Source: Macrostomum hystrix (taxonomy: Eukaryota > Platyhelminthes > Macrostomidae). From it: a stretch of DNA of 64,000 bases. The stretch covers positions 6,997,001-7,061,000 of the forward strand of contig CATNEN010000007.1 in NCBI GenBank assembly GCA_950097015.1, written 5' to 3'. Below the pieces are notes generated by a model. It had not been told where the DNA came from. It worked only from the letters and a program-made list of their open reading frames with translations, and searched no databases. Below are positions 47,261 to 59,559 of this stretch, piece after piece (the stretch's first letter is position 1; each line of letters opens with the position of its first letter). The translations under genes were made by a program, and so were the position numbers.

Positions 47261-49425
47261 GAAGCTGTGTGACTGTGGCCTGTCCAATGAGACTGGAACA
47301 GTCAGGGCCTGTCCAATGAGACTGGAACAGTCAGGGCCTGTCCAATGAGACTGTGGAACAGTCAGGGCCTGTCCAATGAGACTGTGGAACAGTCAGGGCC
47401 TGTCCAATGAGACTGTGGAACAGTCAGGGCCTGTCCAGTGAGACTGTGGAATAGTCAGGGCCTATCCAATGAGACTGTGGAACAGTCAGGGCCTGTCCAA
47501 TGAGACTGTGGAACAGTCAGGGCCTGTCCAATGAGACTGTGGAACAGTCAGGGCCTGTCCAATGAGACTGTGGAACAGTCAGGGCCTGTCCAATGAGACT
47601 GTGGAACAGTCAGGGCCTGTCCAATGAGACTGTGGAACAGTAAGGGCCTGTCCAATGAGACTGTGGAACAGTCAGGGCCTGTCCAATGAGACTGTGGAAC
47701 AGTCAGGGCCTGTCCAATGAGACTGTGGAACAGTCAGGGCCTGTCCAATGAGACTGTGGAACAGTCAGGGCCTGTCCAATGAGACTGTGGAATAGTCAGG
47801 GCCTATCCAATGAGACTGTGGAATAGTCAGGGCCTGTCCAATGAGACTGTGGAACAGTCAGGGCCTGTCCAATGAGACTGTGGAACAGTCAGGGCCTGTC
47901 CAATGAGACTGTGGAACAGTCAGGGCCTGTCCAGTGAGACTGTGGAATAGTCAGGGCCTATCCAATGAGACTGTGGAACAGTCAGGGCCTGTCCAATGAG
48001 ACTGTGGAACAGTCAGGGCCTGTCCAATGAGACTGTGGAACAGTCAGGGCCTGTCCAATGAGACTGTGGAACAGTCAGGGCCTGTCCAATGAGACTGTGG
48101 AACAGTCAGGGCCTGTCCAATGAGACTGTGGAACAGTCAGGGCCTGTCCAATGAGACTGTGGAACAGTCAGGGCCTGTCCAATGAGACTGTGGAACAGTC
48201 AGGGCCTGTCCAATGAGACTGTGGAACAGTCAGGGCCTGTCCAATGAGACTGTGGAACAGTCAGGGCCTGTCCAATGAGACTGTGGAACAGTCAGGGCCT
48301 GTCCAATGAGACTGTGGAACAGTCAGGGCCTGTCCAATGAGACTGTGGAACAGTCAGGGCCTGTCCAATGAGACTGTGGAACAGTAAGGGCCTGTCCAAT
48401 GAGACTGTGGAACAGTCAGGGCCTGTCCAATGAGACTGTGGAACAGTCAGGGCCTGTCCAATGAGACTGTGGAACAGTCAGGGCCTGTCCAATGAGACTG
48501 TGGAACAGTCAGGGCCTGTCCAATGAGACTGTGGAATAGTCAGGGCCTATCCAATGAGACTGTGGAACAGTCAGGGCCTGTCCAATGAGACTGTGGAACA
48601 GTCAGGGCCTGTCCAATGAGACTGTGGAACAGTCAGGGCCTGTCCAATGAGACTGTGGAACAGTCAGGGCCTGTCCAGTGAGACTGTGGAATAGTCAGGG
48701 CCTATCCAATGAGACTGTGGAACAGTCAGGGCCTGTCCAATGAGACTGTGGAACAGTCAGGGCCTGTCCAATGAGACTGTGGAACAGTCAGGGCCTGTCC
48801 AATGAGACTGTGGAACAGTCAGGGCCTGTCCAATGAGACTGTGGAACAGTCAGGGCCTGTCCAATGAGACTGTGGAACAGTCAGGGCCTGTCCAATGAGA
48901 CTGTGGAACAGTCAGGGCCTGTCCAATGAGACTGTGGAACAGTCAGGGCCTGTCCAATGAGACTGTGGAACAGTCAGGGCCTGTCCAATGAGACTGTGGA
49001 ACAGTCAGGGCCTGTCCAATGAGACTGTGGAACAGTCAGGGCCTGTCCAATGAGACTGTGGAACAGTCAGGGCCTGTCCAATGAGACTGTGGAACAGTCA
49101 GGGCCTGTCCAATGAGACTGTGGAACAGTCAGGGCCTGTCCAATGAGACTGTGGAACAGTCAGGGCCTGTCCAATGAGACTGTGGAACAGTCAGGGCCTG
49201 TCCAATGAGACTGTGGAACAGTCAGGGCCTGTCCAATGAGACTGTGGAACAGTCAGGGCCTGTCCAATGAGACTGTGGAACAGTCAGGGCCTGTCCAATG
49301 AGACTGTGGAATAGTCAAAGCCTGTCCAATGAGACTGTGGAACAGTCAGGGCCTGTCCAATGAGACTGTGGAATAGTCAAAGCCTGTCCAATGAGACTGT
49401 GGAACAAGCTCCACTCCAATGAGAG
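47261..49425. repeat. 31-bp minisatellite carrying CCAAT in every unit
   Basis: About 69 copies (length divided by period) of a 31-bp unit with core CCAATGAGACTGTGGAACA and spacer GTCAGGGCCTGT. Homogeneity is very high. Variants are rare and recurrent: CCAGTGAG, GGAATAG followed by CCTATCC, and CAGTAAGGG. The first two units are shorter (lacking TGTG) and the last ones have GTCAAAGCC. No coding frame is open through it. It lies about 300 bp from the 3' end of the PROSER3-like gene. Confidence 0.97.
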
Positions 49426-49745
49426 AACAAGCTTGGTTCAATAAAACCTAGGATCAAGAATGTCGGCAATGGAACAATGTAAAAACTTTTACCAAAAGTT
49501 CCAAGCAAGCGGGAAATGCATCCAATCCGAGGATGAGACTAAGCTGCTCACAATTTGCTTGGGAAAAATGATAAAATTCTACGTTGATTTATAAATTTTC
49601 GTCACTTGTATGGAGGTTCGGGTTAAAGAACTCTAATTTTGTCGCATACCCTCGATTTGGTTCTAAGGTCTAAAGTGTATCTCCAATCTAAAATCAAACA
49701 AAGGACTCGATGACGTGCACAACAAAATAACTGCAGGAACAAAAA
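49426..49745. other. 3' flank of the PROSER3-like gene
   Basis: Likely 3' UTR of the minus-strand gene. Nothing else is recognised. Confidence 0.4.
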
Positions 49746-51083
49746 TCAGCAGGCCCGACGCGCGGCCAGCGCTTCGTCAACCAGCTGCAACTGGCGCAAC
49801 AGTCGCCCCCGCCTGTCCAGCAGATCGGCCAGGGTGGCGTCACCATCATCAACGCCGCCTTCATCGTCACCTTCGGCAGCATCGCCGGCAGCAGCCTGCG
49901 CCACCGACAGGCGAGCCAGGCCACCAGTCAGCGACTCGTAGCTGCCGCTGAGCGACGTGACTCGGCTCTCTTCATCCCGCCGAATCACAGACGAGGTTGG
50001 AGGCGGTGGCGGCGGTGTCTGAGTCGATTTCGACCGTCGCTGCAGACTCGACGATAGCTCGCAGTCGGCAGCCTGGATGTCACGGTGCCGGACATCGGGC
50101 CAGTCAGTCTGTACAGCGGCCGATTTGAAACCGCCCTCCGCCCAGTCGTCGGTTTGAGCCCAGCGGTCCGCAGTGCAGGCCTGCTGGCCCAGCCTGGCCA
50201 GCCGCAGGCGCAGGCGCTGCTCGATTTCGGCAGCGTGCAGCCGTTCCGATAGGTGATTGGCGACGTCGTTTAGCGGTCGCTTGAACAGGGACTGGTCGGC
50301 GTCGGCGGCAGCGGCCATCAGCGGCGACTGACTGTCGGCGGCGGCTTCGCGCGCCAGCTGGAGCCGGCGGCGTGAGCGCCATTGTGCCAGGATGTCCTCC
50401 TTCTCAGCGGATGCGTCATTCTCAGGAGCGCCTGCGGCCGCGGAAGCCGGCTCGACAAAGCGTGGGCGAAATGGCTTTTCATCGACCTCTTCCTGTGAAG
50501 GGATTTGAGAGTTTGAGGGTGGGATGAATTTGGAAATCAAATCAAGGATTCTAAGTAAGATTGTGAGATTTCGCACATGAACCAGCTCGAACTCGTCCGA
50601 GTTGGCCGTGGCTGTGTGCAGCTCCGCTTCCTCCTCGGCGGACTCGTCTGGACCGAAGCCGGCGATGCCGCCGGAGCTCCGGCTGAGGCTGCGAGGCCTC
50701 TCGCGCCGGCCGTACGGCTCAAAATGCTGCGGATTGGATCGGCGCCGAAGCTTGCCGACTCCGCCGCTGACGCCGAGCGACGCGTCTGCGGACGCTAGCG
50801 GTGGCGGTGATGAAGGCGACAAAGCAGCTGGATCGCTGGCCCCAGCAGAGGCTGCAGGCCCCAGCCACCAGAAGTCGGCGGGGTTGGCCGGCTCGCGGTC
50901 GCCACGCTGAGCCGGCGGATTAGCCCGAAACCTGGCTATGTACTGCCCGATGGTGGAGGCGTCCGGCTCGCCGGCAGATGCGGCGGCTCCGGCTCTGTGA
51001 GCAGCAACCGTGGCCCGCTGTGGGAGTTCCGTGGTGAAGAGGGGAACTTTGCATTGAGCTTGGATAGAGTGACCTTTTTTGTT
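49746..51083 (-). CDS. PROSER3-like protein (tentative), 5' part not found
   Basis: Two visible exons: 51083-50577 and 50492-49746 (stop), with a phase-0 GT-AG intron of 84 bp, giving 417 residues. Segments that look conserved are TIGQYIARFRANPP followed by ADFWWLGP, and EDILAQWRSRRRLQLAREAA. From memory, similar YIxRFR, FWW and ILxQWRxRR motifs occur in vertebrate proline/serine-rich protein 3, linked to centrosomes and centriolar satellites; this needs a search to confirm. The remainder is Ser/Ala/Pro-rich and probably disordered, with a poly-Pro stretch (TQTPPPPPP) and a C-terminal helix. The frame is closed by TAG at the acceptor TTTTTTAG, so earlier exons must exist upstream (right), beyond 51.1 kb and possibly beyond the 7-kb satellite block. 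Confidence 0.65.
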   Translation of the reverse strand, partial: NKKGHSIQAQCKVPLFTTELPQRATVAAHRAGAAASAGEPDASTIGQYIARFRANPPAQRGDREPANPADFWWLGPAASAGASDPAALSPSSPPPLASADASLGVSGGVGKLRRRSNPQHFEPYGRRERPRSLSRSSGGIAGFGPDESAEEEAELHTATANSDEFELVHVRNLTILLRILDLISKFIPPSNSQIPSQEEVDEKPFRPRFVEPASAAAGAPENDASAEKEDILAQWRSRRRLQLAREAAADSQSPLMAAAADADQSLFKRPLNDVANHLSERLHAAEIEQRLRLRLARLGQQACTADRWAQTDDWAEGGFKSAAVQTDWPDVRHRDIQAADCELSSSLQRRSKSTQTPPPPPPTSSVIRRDEESRVTSLSGSYESLTGGLARLSVAQAAAGDAAEGDDEGGVDDGDATLADLLDRRGRLLRQLQLVDEALAARRAC

Positions 51084-51108
51084 CTAAAAAACTGATAAGG
51101 CAGAGTTC

Positions 51109-51250
51109 GTCCTCCACTATACTAAAAATGAAATGGTTGGTTGGTTGGTTGGTTGGTTGTAATTGATTTTCTCCCGAACGGCTCAACCGATTTTCACCAT
51201 TTCTTCACCAAAAGATGCTAAATATGGGGACAATTTTACACGTATTTTTA
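51109..51250 (+). mobile_element. Possible Helitron-type 5' end
   Basis: TCCACTATACTAAAAATGAA, a TTGG tetranucleotide run, and CCGAACGGCTCAACCGATTT resemble the start of the Helitron at 62.2 kb (TCTATCTATATATATAAAAG, then GCCGAAACCGCTCAACCAAA). Only the first about 100 bp match in pattern. No helicase or 3' hairpin end was found for this copy. Confidence 0.35.
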
Positions 51251-51547
51251 TTAAGCTGAACTTCATTGCTAAGGGGATTAAATATTCGAAAAACATGATT
51301 TTTTAAAGGTCAAACCATCTTGGCCTATTGAGAATTTCACTGACAGCCACTGAATTAGAATTGCATCGTCAAATTGCGCAACAACCCCTAGCTGATTGAA
51401 TTTGAAGCCTGCACTCTGGAGACAAATTTGAAATAAATGTACACAACCAACTGCGAGACTGAGTGTACTCTATTTTCTTACTTCATTGTACAAAGCCAGA
51501 ACTTTGAGAATTCATTTTATAAGGCAGATTTTTGCACCCACTAACCA

Positions 51548-51625
51548 ACAGTCGGAATAGCCGATGTGTAGGCACTAGGAATAGGTTAGGCTAGGCTAGG
51601 GTTCGATTCTGCACTGGGTCAAATC
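51548..51625 (+). repeat. tRNA-derived SINE head (candidate)
   Basis: TAGCCGATGTGTAGG fits an internal RNA polymerase III box A and GGTTCGATTCT, about 40 bp further on, fits box B. The surrounding sequence does not fold into a complete tRNA cloverleaf. A SINE 5' region is the likeliest reading. It ends about 90 bp before the satellite. Confidence 0.35.
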
Positions 51626-51714
51626 ATTTAGACTAATTTTCAGCCAGTAGTGATTGAAGATTATTTTATATTATTTTTTATATTTCGTAAATAAAATATC
51701 ATAAATCATAGCAA

Positions 51715-54700
51715 ATCTGAGTTTGAATCATGGCTAAACCAGAGTTTGAATCATGGCTAAACCAGCGTCTGAATCATGGCTAAACCAGAGTTTGAATCAT
51801 GGCTAAACCAGAGTCTGAATCATGGCTAAACCAGAGTTTAAATCATGGCTAAACCAGAGTCTGAATCATGGCTTAACCAGAGTTTGAATCATGGCTAAAC
51901 CAGAGTCTGAATCATGGCTAAACCAGCGTCTGAATCATGGCTAAACCAGAGTTTGAACCATGGCTAAACCAGAGTCTGAATCATGGCTAAACCAGAGTTT
52001 AAATCATGGCTAAACCAGAGTCTGAATCATGGCTAAACCAGAGTTTCAATCATGGCTAAACCAGCGTCTGAATCATGGCTAAACCAGAGTTTGAATCATG
52101 GCTAAACCAGAGTCTGAATCATGGCTAAACCAGCGTCTGAATCATGGCTAAACCAGAGTCTGAATCATGGCTAAACCAGAGTCTGAATCATGGCTAAACC
52201 AGAGTTTAAATCATGGCTAAACCAGAGTCTGAATCATGGCTTAACCAGAGTTAAAATCATGGCTAAACCAGAGTTTGAAACATGGCTAAACCAGAGTCTG
52301 AATCATGGCAAAACGAGAGTTTGAATCATAGCCCGCCAGGGTTTAAAACATGGCTAAACCAGAGTTTGAATCTTGGCTAAACCAGAGTTTGAATCATAGC
52401 CAACCAGAGTCTGAATCATGGCAAAACGAGAGTTTGAATCATAGCCCACCAGGGTTTAAAACATGGCGAAACCAGAGTCTGAATCATGGCTTAACCAGAG
52501 TTTGAATCATGGCTAAACCAGAGTCTGAATCATGGCTAAACCAGCGTCTGAATCATGGCTAAACCAGAGTTTGAACCATGGCTAAACCAGAGTCTGAATC
52601 ATGGCTAAACCAGAGTTTCAATCATGGCTAAACCAGAGTCTGAATCATGGCTAAACCAGAGTTTCAATCATGGCTAAACCAGCGTCTGAATCATGGCTAA
52701 ACCAGAGTTTGAATCATGGCTAAACCAGAGTCTGAATCATGGCAAAACGAGAGTTTGAATCATAGCCCACCAGGGTTTAAAACATGGCTAAACCAGAGTT
52801 TGAATCTTGGCTAAACCAGAGTTTGAATCATAGCCAACCAGAGTCTGAATCATGGCAAAACGAGAGTTTGAATCATAGCCCACCAGGGTTTAAAACATGG
52901 CGAAACCTGAGTTTGAATCATGGCTAAACCAGAGTCTGAATCATGGCTAAACCAGAGTTTAAATCATGGCTAAACCAGAGTCTGAATCATGGCTTAACCA
53001 GAGTTTAAATCATGGCTAAACCAGAGTCTGAATCATGGCTAAACCAGAGTTTCAATCATGGCTAAACCAGAGTTTCAATCATGGCTAAACCAGCGTCTGA
53101 ATCATGGCTAAACCAGCGTCTGAATCATGGCTAAACCAGAGTCTGAATCATGGCTAAACCAGAGTTTGAATCATGGCTAAACCAGAGTTTGAAACATGGC
53201 TAAACCAGAGCTTGAATCATGGCAAAACCAGAGTCTGAATCATGGCTAAACCAGAGTTTAAATCATGGCTAAACCAGAGTTTGAATCATAGCCAACCAGA
53301 GTCTGAATCATGGCAAAACGAGAGTTTGAATCATAGCCCACCAGGGTTTAAAACATGGCTAAACCAGAGTTTGAATCTTGGCTAAACCAGAGTTTGAATC
53401 ATAGCCAACCAGAGTCTGAATCATGGCAAAACGAGAGTTTGAATCATAGCCCACCAGGGTTTAAAACATGGCGAAACCAGAGTCTGAATCATGGCTTAAC
53501 CAGAGTTTGAATCATGGCTAAACCAGAGTCTGAATCATGGCTAAACCAGCGTCTGAATCATGGCTAAACCAGAGTTTGAACCATGGCTAAACCAGAGTCT
53601 GAATCATGGCTAAACCAGAGTTTCAATCATGGCTAAACCAGAGTCTGAATCATGGCTAAACCAGAGTTTCAATCATGGCTAAACCAGCGTCTGAATCATG
53701 GCTAAACCAGCGTCTGAATCATGGCTAAACCAGAGTTTCAATCATGGCTAAACCAGAGTCTGAATCATGGCTAAACCAGCGTCTGAATCATGGCGAAACC
53801 AGAGTCTGAATCATGGCTAAACCAGAGTCTGAATCATGGCTAAACCAGAGTTTGAATCATGGCTAAACCAGAGTTTGAAACATGGCTAAACCAGAGCTTG
53901 AATCATGGCAAAACCAGAGTCTGAATCATGGCTAAACCAGAGTCTGAATCATGGCAAAACGAGAGTTTGAATCATAGCCCACCAGGGTTTAAAACATGGC
54001 TAAACCAGAGTTTGAATCTTGGCTAAACCAGAGTTTGAATCATAGCCAACCAGAGTCTGAATCATGGCAAAACGAGAGTTTGAATCATAGCCCACCAGGG
54101 TTTAAAACATGGCGAAACCTGAGTTTGAATCATGGCTAAACCAGAGTCTGAATCATGGCTAAACCAGAGTTTAAATCATGGCTAAACCAGAGTCTGAATC
54201 ATGGCTTAACCAGAGTTAAAATCATGGCTAAACCAGAGTTTGAAACATGGCTAAACCAGAGCTTGAATCATGGCAAAACCAGAGTCTGAATCATGGCTAA
54301 ACCAGAGTTTAAATCATGGCTAAACCAGAGTTTGAATCATAGCCAACCAGAGTCTGAATCATGGCAAAACGAGAGTTTGAATCATAGCCCGCCAGGGTTT
54401 AAAACATGGCTAAACCAGAGTTTGAATCTTGGCTAAACCAGAGTTTGAATCATAGCCAACCAGAGTCTGAATCATGGCAAAACGAGAGTTTGAATCATAG
54501 CCCACCAGGGTTTAAAACATGGCGAAACCAGAGTCTGAATCATGGCTTAACCAGAGTTTGAATCATGGCTAAACCAGAGTCTGAATCATGGCTAAACCAG
54601 AGTTTCAATCATGGCTAAACCAGAGTTTGAACCATGGCTAAACCAGAGTCTGAATCATGGCTAAACCAGAGTTTCAATCATGGCTAAACCAGAGTCTGAA

Positions 54701-57245
54701 TCATGGCTAAACCAGAGTTTCAATCATGGCTAAACCAGAGTCTGAATCATGGCTAAACCAGCGTCTGAATCATGGCTAAACCAGAGTTTGAATCATGGCT
54801 AAACCAGAGTCTGAATCATGGCAAAACGAGAGTTTGAATCATAGCCCACCAGGGTTTAAAACATGGCTAAACCAGAGTTTGAATCTTGGCTAAACCAGAG
54901 TTTGAATCATAGCCAACCAGAGTCTGAATCATGGCAAAACGAGAGTTTGAATCATAGCCCACCAGGGTTTAAAACATGGCGAAACCTGAGTTTGAATCAT
55001 GGCTAAACCAGAGTCTGAATCATGGCTAAACCAGAGTTTAAATCATGGCTAAACCAGAGTCTGAATCATGGCTTAACCAGAGTTTAAATCATGGCTAAAC
55101 CAGAGTCTGAATCATGGCTAAACCAGAGTTTCAATCATGGCTAAACCAGCGTCTGAATCATGGCTAAACCAGCGTCTGAATCATGGCTAAACCAGAGTCT
55201 GAATCATGGCTAAACCAGAGTTTGAATCATGGCTAAACCAGAGTTTGAAACATGGCTAAACCAGAGCTTGAATCATGGCAAAACCAGAGTCTGAATCATG
55301 GCTAAACCAGAGTTTAAATCATGGCTAAACCAGAGTTTGAATCATAGCCAACCAGAGTCTGAATCATGGCAAAACGAGAGTTTGAATAATAGCCCACCAG
55401 GGTTTAAAACATGGCTAAACCAGAGTTTGAATCTTGGCTAAACCAGAGTTTGAATCATAGCCAACCAGAGTCTGAATCATGGCAAAACGAGAGTTTGAAT
55501 CATAGCCCACCAGGGTTTAAAACATGGCGAAACCAGAGTCTGAATCATGGCTTAACCAGAGTTTGAATCATGGCTAAACCAGAGTCTGAATCATGGCTAA
55601 ACCAGCGTCTGAATCATGGCTAAACCAGAGTTTGAACCATGGCTAAACCAGAGTCTGAATCATGGCTAAACCAGAGTTTCAATCATGGCTAAACCAGAGT
55701 CTGAATCATGGCTAAACCAGAGTTTCAATCATGGCTAAACCAGCGTCTGAATCATGGCTAAACCAGCGTCTGAATCATGGCTAAACCAGAGTTTGAATCA
55801 TGGCTAAACCAGAGTCTGAATCATGGCTAAACCAGCGTCTGAATCATGGCGAAACCAGAGTCTGAATCATGGCTAAACCAGAGTCTGAATCATGGCTAAA
55901 CCAGAGTTTGAATCATGGCTAAACCAGAGTTTGAAACATGGCTAAACCAGAGCTTGAATCATGGCAAAACCAGAGTCTGAATCATGGCTAAACCAGAGTC
56001 TGAATCATGGCAAAACGAGAGTTTGAATCATAGCCCACCAGGGTTTAAAACATGGCTAAACCAGAGTTTGAATCTTGGCTAAACCAGAGTTTGAATCATA
56101 GCCAACCAGAGTCTGAATCATGGCAAAACGAGAGTTTGAATCATAGCCCACCAGGGTTTAAAACATGGCGAAACCTGAGTTTGAATCATGGCTAAACCAG
56201 AGTCTGAATCATGGCTAAACCAGAGTTTAAATCATGGCTAAACCAGAGTCTGAATCATGGCTTAACCAGAGTTAAAATCATGGCTAAACCAGAGTTTGAA
56301 ACATGGCTAAACCAGAGCTTGAATCATGGCAAAACCAGAGTCTGAATCATGGCTAAACCAGAGTTTAAATCATGGCTAAACCAGAGTTTGAATCATAGCC
56401 AACCAGAGTCTGAATCATGGCAAAACGAGAGTTTGAATCATAGCCCACCAGGGTTTAAAACATGGCTAAACCAGAGTTTGAATCTTGGCTAAACCAGAGT
56501 TTGAATCATAGCCAACCAGAGTCTGAATCATGGCAAAACGAGAGTTTGAATCATAGCCCACCAGGGTTTAAAACATGGCGAAACCAGAGTCTGAATCATG
56601 GCTTAACCAGAGTTTGAATCATGGCTAAACCAGAGTCTGAATCATGGCTAAACCAGCGTCTGAATCATGGCTAAACCAGAGTTTGAACCATGGCTAAACC
56701 AGAGTCTGAATCATGGCTAAACCAGAGTTTCAATCATGGCTAAACCAGAGTCTGAATCATGGCTAAACCAGAGTTTCAATCATGGCTAAACCAGCGTCTG
56801 AATCATGGCTAAACCAGCGTCTGAATCATGGCTAAACCAGAGTTTCAATCATGGCTAAACCAGAGTCTGAATCATGGCTAAACCAGCGTCTGAATCATGG
56901 CGAAACCAGAGTCTGAATCATGGCTAAACCAGAGTCTGAATCATGGCTAAACCAGAGTTTGAATCATGGCTAAACCAGAGTTTGAAACATGGCTAAACCA
57001 GAGCTTGAATCATGGCAAAACCAGAGTCTGAATCATGGCTAAACCAGAGTCTGAATCATGGCAAAACGAGAGTTTGAATCATAGCCCACCAGGGTTTAAA
57101 ACATGGCTAAACCAGAGTTTGAATCTTGGCTAAACCAGAGTTTGAATCATAGCCAACCAGAGTCTGAATCATGGCAAAACGAGAGTTTGAATCATAGCCC
57201 ACCAGGGTTTAAAACATGGCGAAACCTGAGTTTGAATCTTGGCTA
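51715..57245. repeat. 23-bp satellite with about 2.06-kb higher-order repeats
   Basis: About 240 copies (length divided by period) of a 23-bp unit with core CATGGCTAAACCAGAGT followed by CTGAAT, TTGAAT, TTTCAAT or TTTAAAT. Diverged cassettes with CATAGCCCACCAGGGTTTAA recur. The marker GAGTTTGAATCTTGGC occurs near 52370, 52800, 53370, 54010, 54420, 54880, 55430, 56070, 56480 and 57120. Spacings repeat with a period of about 2.06 kb, so large blocks have been duplicated. Frames through it contain frequent stops. It joins the 18-bp array almost directly. Confidence 0.95.
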
Positions 57246-57261
57246 ACCCAGTGTTTGAAAA

Positions 57262-58965
57262 ATCAACGTCAACTGGGGAGTCATCATCAAAATGGGGATC
57301 ATGGTGAACTGGGGGATAATCGTCAACTGGGGGATCATGGTAAACTGGGGGATAATTGTCAACTGGGGGATCATTGTCAACTGGGGGATCATTGTCAACT
57401 GGGGGATCATTGTCAACTGGGGGATCATTGTCAACTGGGGGATCATCGTCAACTGGGGGATCATTGTCAACTGGGGTATCATTTTCAACTGGGGGATCAT
57501 TGTCAACTAGGGGATCATTGTCCACTGGGGAATGATTGTCAACTGGGTGATCATTGTCAACTGGGGGATCATTGTCAACTGGGGGATCATTGTCAACTGT
57601 AGGATCATTGTCAACTAGGGGATCATGGCCAACTGGGGATCATTGTGAACTGGGTGATCATTGTCAACTGGGGGATCATCTTCAACTGGGGGATCATTGT
57701 CAACTGGGAGATCATTGTAAACTGGGGGATCATCATCAACTGGGGGATCATTGTCAACTGGGGGATCATTGTCAACTGTAGGATCATTGTCAACTAGGGG
57801 ATCATGGCCAACTGGGGATCATTGTGAACTGGGTGATCATTGTCAACTGGGGGATCATCTTCAACTGGGGGATCATTGTCAACTGGGAGATCATTGTAAA
57901 CTGGGGGATCATCATCAACTGGGGGATCATTGTCAACTGTGGGATCATTGTCAACTAGGGGATCATGGCCAACTGGGGATCATTGTGAACTGGGTGATCA
58001 TTGTCAACTGGGGGATCATCTTCAACTGGGTGATCATTGTCAACTGGGGTATCATTGTAAACTGGGGGATCATTGTCCACTGGGGAATGATTGTCAACTG
58101 GGTAATCATTGTCAACTGGGTAATCATTGTCAACTGGGGGATCATTGTCAACTGGGGGATCATTGTCAACTGGGGGATCATTGTCAACTGGGGGATCATT
58201 GTAAACTGGGGGATCATTTTCAACTGGGAGATCATTGTAAACTGGGGAATCATCATCAACTGGGGGATCATTGTAAACTGGGGGATCATTGTCAACTGTG
58301 GGATCATTGTCAACTAGGGGATCATGGCCAACTGGGGATCATTGTGAACTGGGGGATCATTGTCAACTGGGGGAACATTGTCAACTGGGGGATCATTGTC
58401 AACTGGGAGATCATTGTAAACTGGGGAATCATCATCAACTGGGGGATCATTGTAAACTGGGGGATCATTGTCAACTGTGGGATCATTGTCAACTAGGGGA
58501 TCATGGCCAACTGGGGATCATTGTGAACTGGGGGATCATTGTCAACTGGTGGATCATTGTCAACTGGGAGATCATTGTCAACTGGGGGATCATTGTCAAC
58601 TGGGGGATCATTGTCAACTGGAGGATCATTGTCAACTGGGTGATCATTATCAACTGGGGGATCATTGTCAACTGGGGGATCATTGTCAACTGTGGGATCA
58701 TTGTCAACTGGGGGATCATTGTCAACTGGTGGATCATTGTCAACTGGGAGATCATTGTCAACTGGGGGATCATTGTCAACTGGGGGATCATTGTCAACTG
58801 GGGGATCATTGTCAACTGGGTGATCATTATCAACTGGGGGATCATTGTCAACTGGGGGATCATTGTCAACTGGGGGATCATTGTCAACTGGGGGATCATT
58901 ATCAACTGGGGGATCATTGTCAACTGGGGGATCATTATCAACTGGGGGATCATTGTCAACTGATC
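57262..58965. repeat. 18-bp minisatellite with GATC in every unit
   Basis: About 94 copies of CAACTGGGGGATCATTGT, with GGGGATC, GGTGATC, GGGAGATC and ATTATC variants. A higher-order unit of about 179 bp (ten copies, one of them 17 bp) is marked by CAACTAGGGGATCATGGCCA at about 57613, 57792, 57951, 58311 and 58490. The unit is six codons long, so frames are open on both strands (DHCQLG on plus, PQLTMI on minus); they are not called as genes. Confidence 0.96.
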
Positions 58966-59555
58966 ATTGTAGCGCAAAAAAGGCTGACAATACAGCTGCT
59001 AAAAAGTATATACTGGACGAGTTAAAAATATTTCTGCTCCCCGAAGGGGGGCAAAACTTGCTAGTTACTTTCTTAAATTTAACTTTAGCTTGCTAGAAAA
59101 TTGTCAAAGCAGATCGTAAATCTGTTTAGCTATCATTTTATGCTTTTCTAAATAGGTTGCTAAATCCTTGCAAAATATATAAGCATAAAACAAAGCAATG
59201 TTTTATATGCTAGTATTAATGCAAGAAACTGACATACATTTCTAAAAAAATACTAAAATATTATAAACTTATATCTATTCGTCAATATATGTGTAGCGAT
59301 GAGAATAGTTTATTGCAGTGCTATACTTTCTGGCAGACAGTCTAGCCAGCGCTAGTGAAGTCGAACTCAAAGCCCCTCAAACTCCGCCTAGTTGAGGTGG
59401 GCTTAGTGCACCGCTCGACGCTATGCTAATCTCTGCTCTGCCGACTTGAATTTTCACCTGCTTGATTACTTGAATTCAAAGACCGTATCTAGCACCTAGT
59501 GAAAACGCATGGAAAAGTTGTGAGAAAAGCCATACAACGCAGAGTTGCGTGACAC
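58966..59555. other. Spacer, nothing recognised
   Basis: AT-rich DNA following the array. No coding or structural feature is seen. Confidence 0.4.
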
Positions 59556-59559
59556 ACTC

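Noticed and set aside
57169-59025. Frames of up to 224 codons on plus and 158 on minus across the 18-bp array
   Set aside because: The period is six codons and every frame is repeat only.
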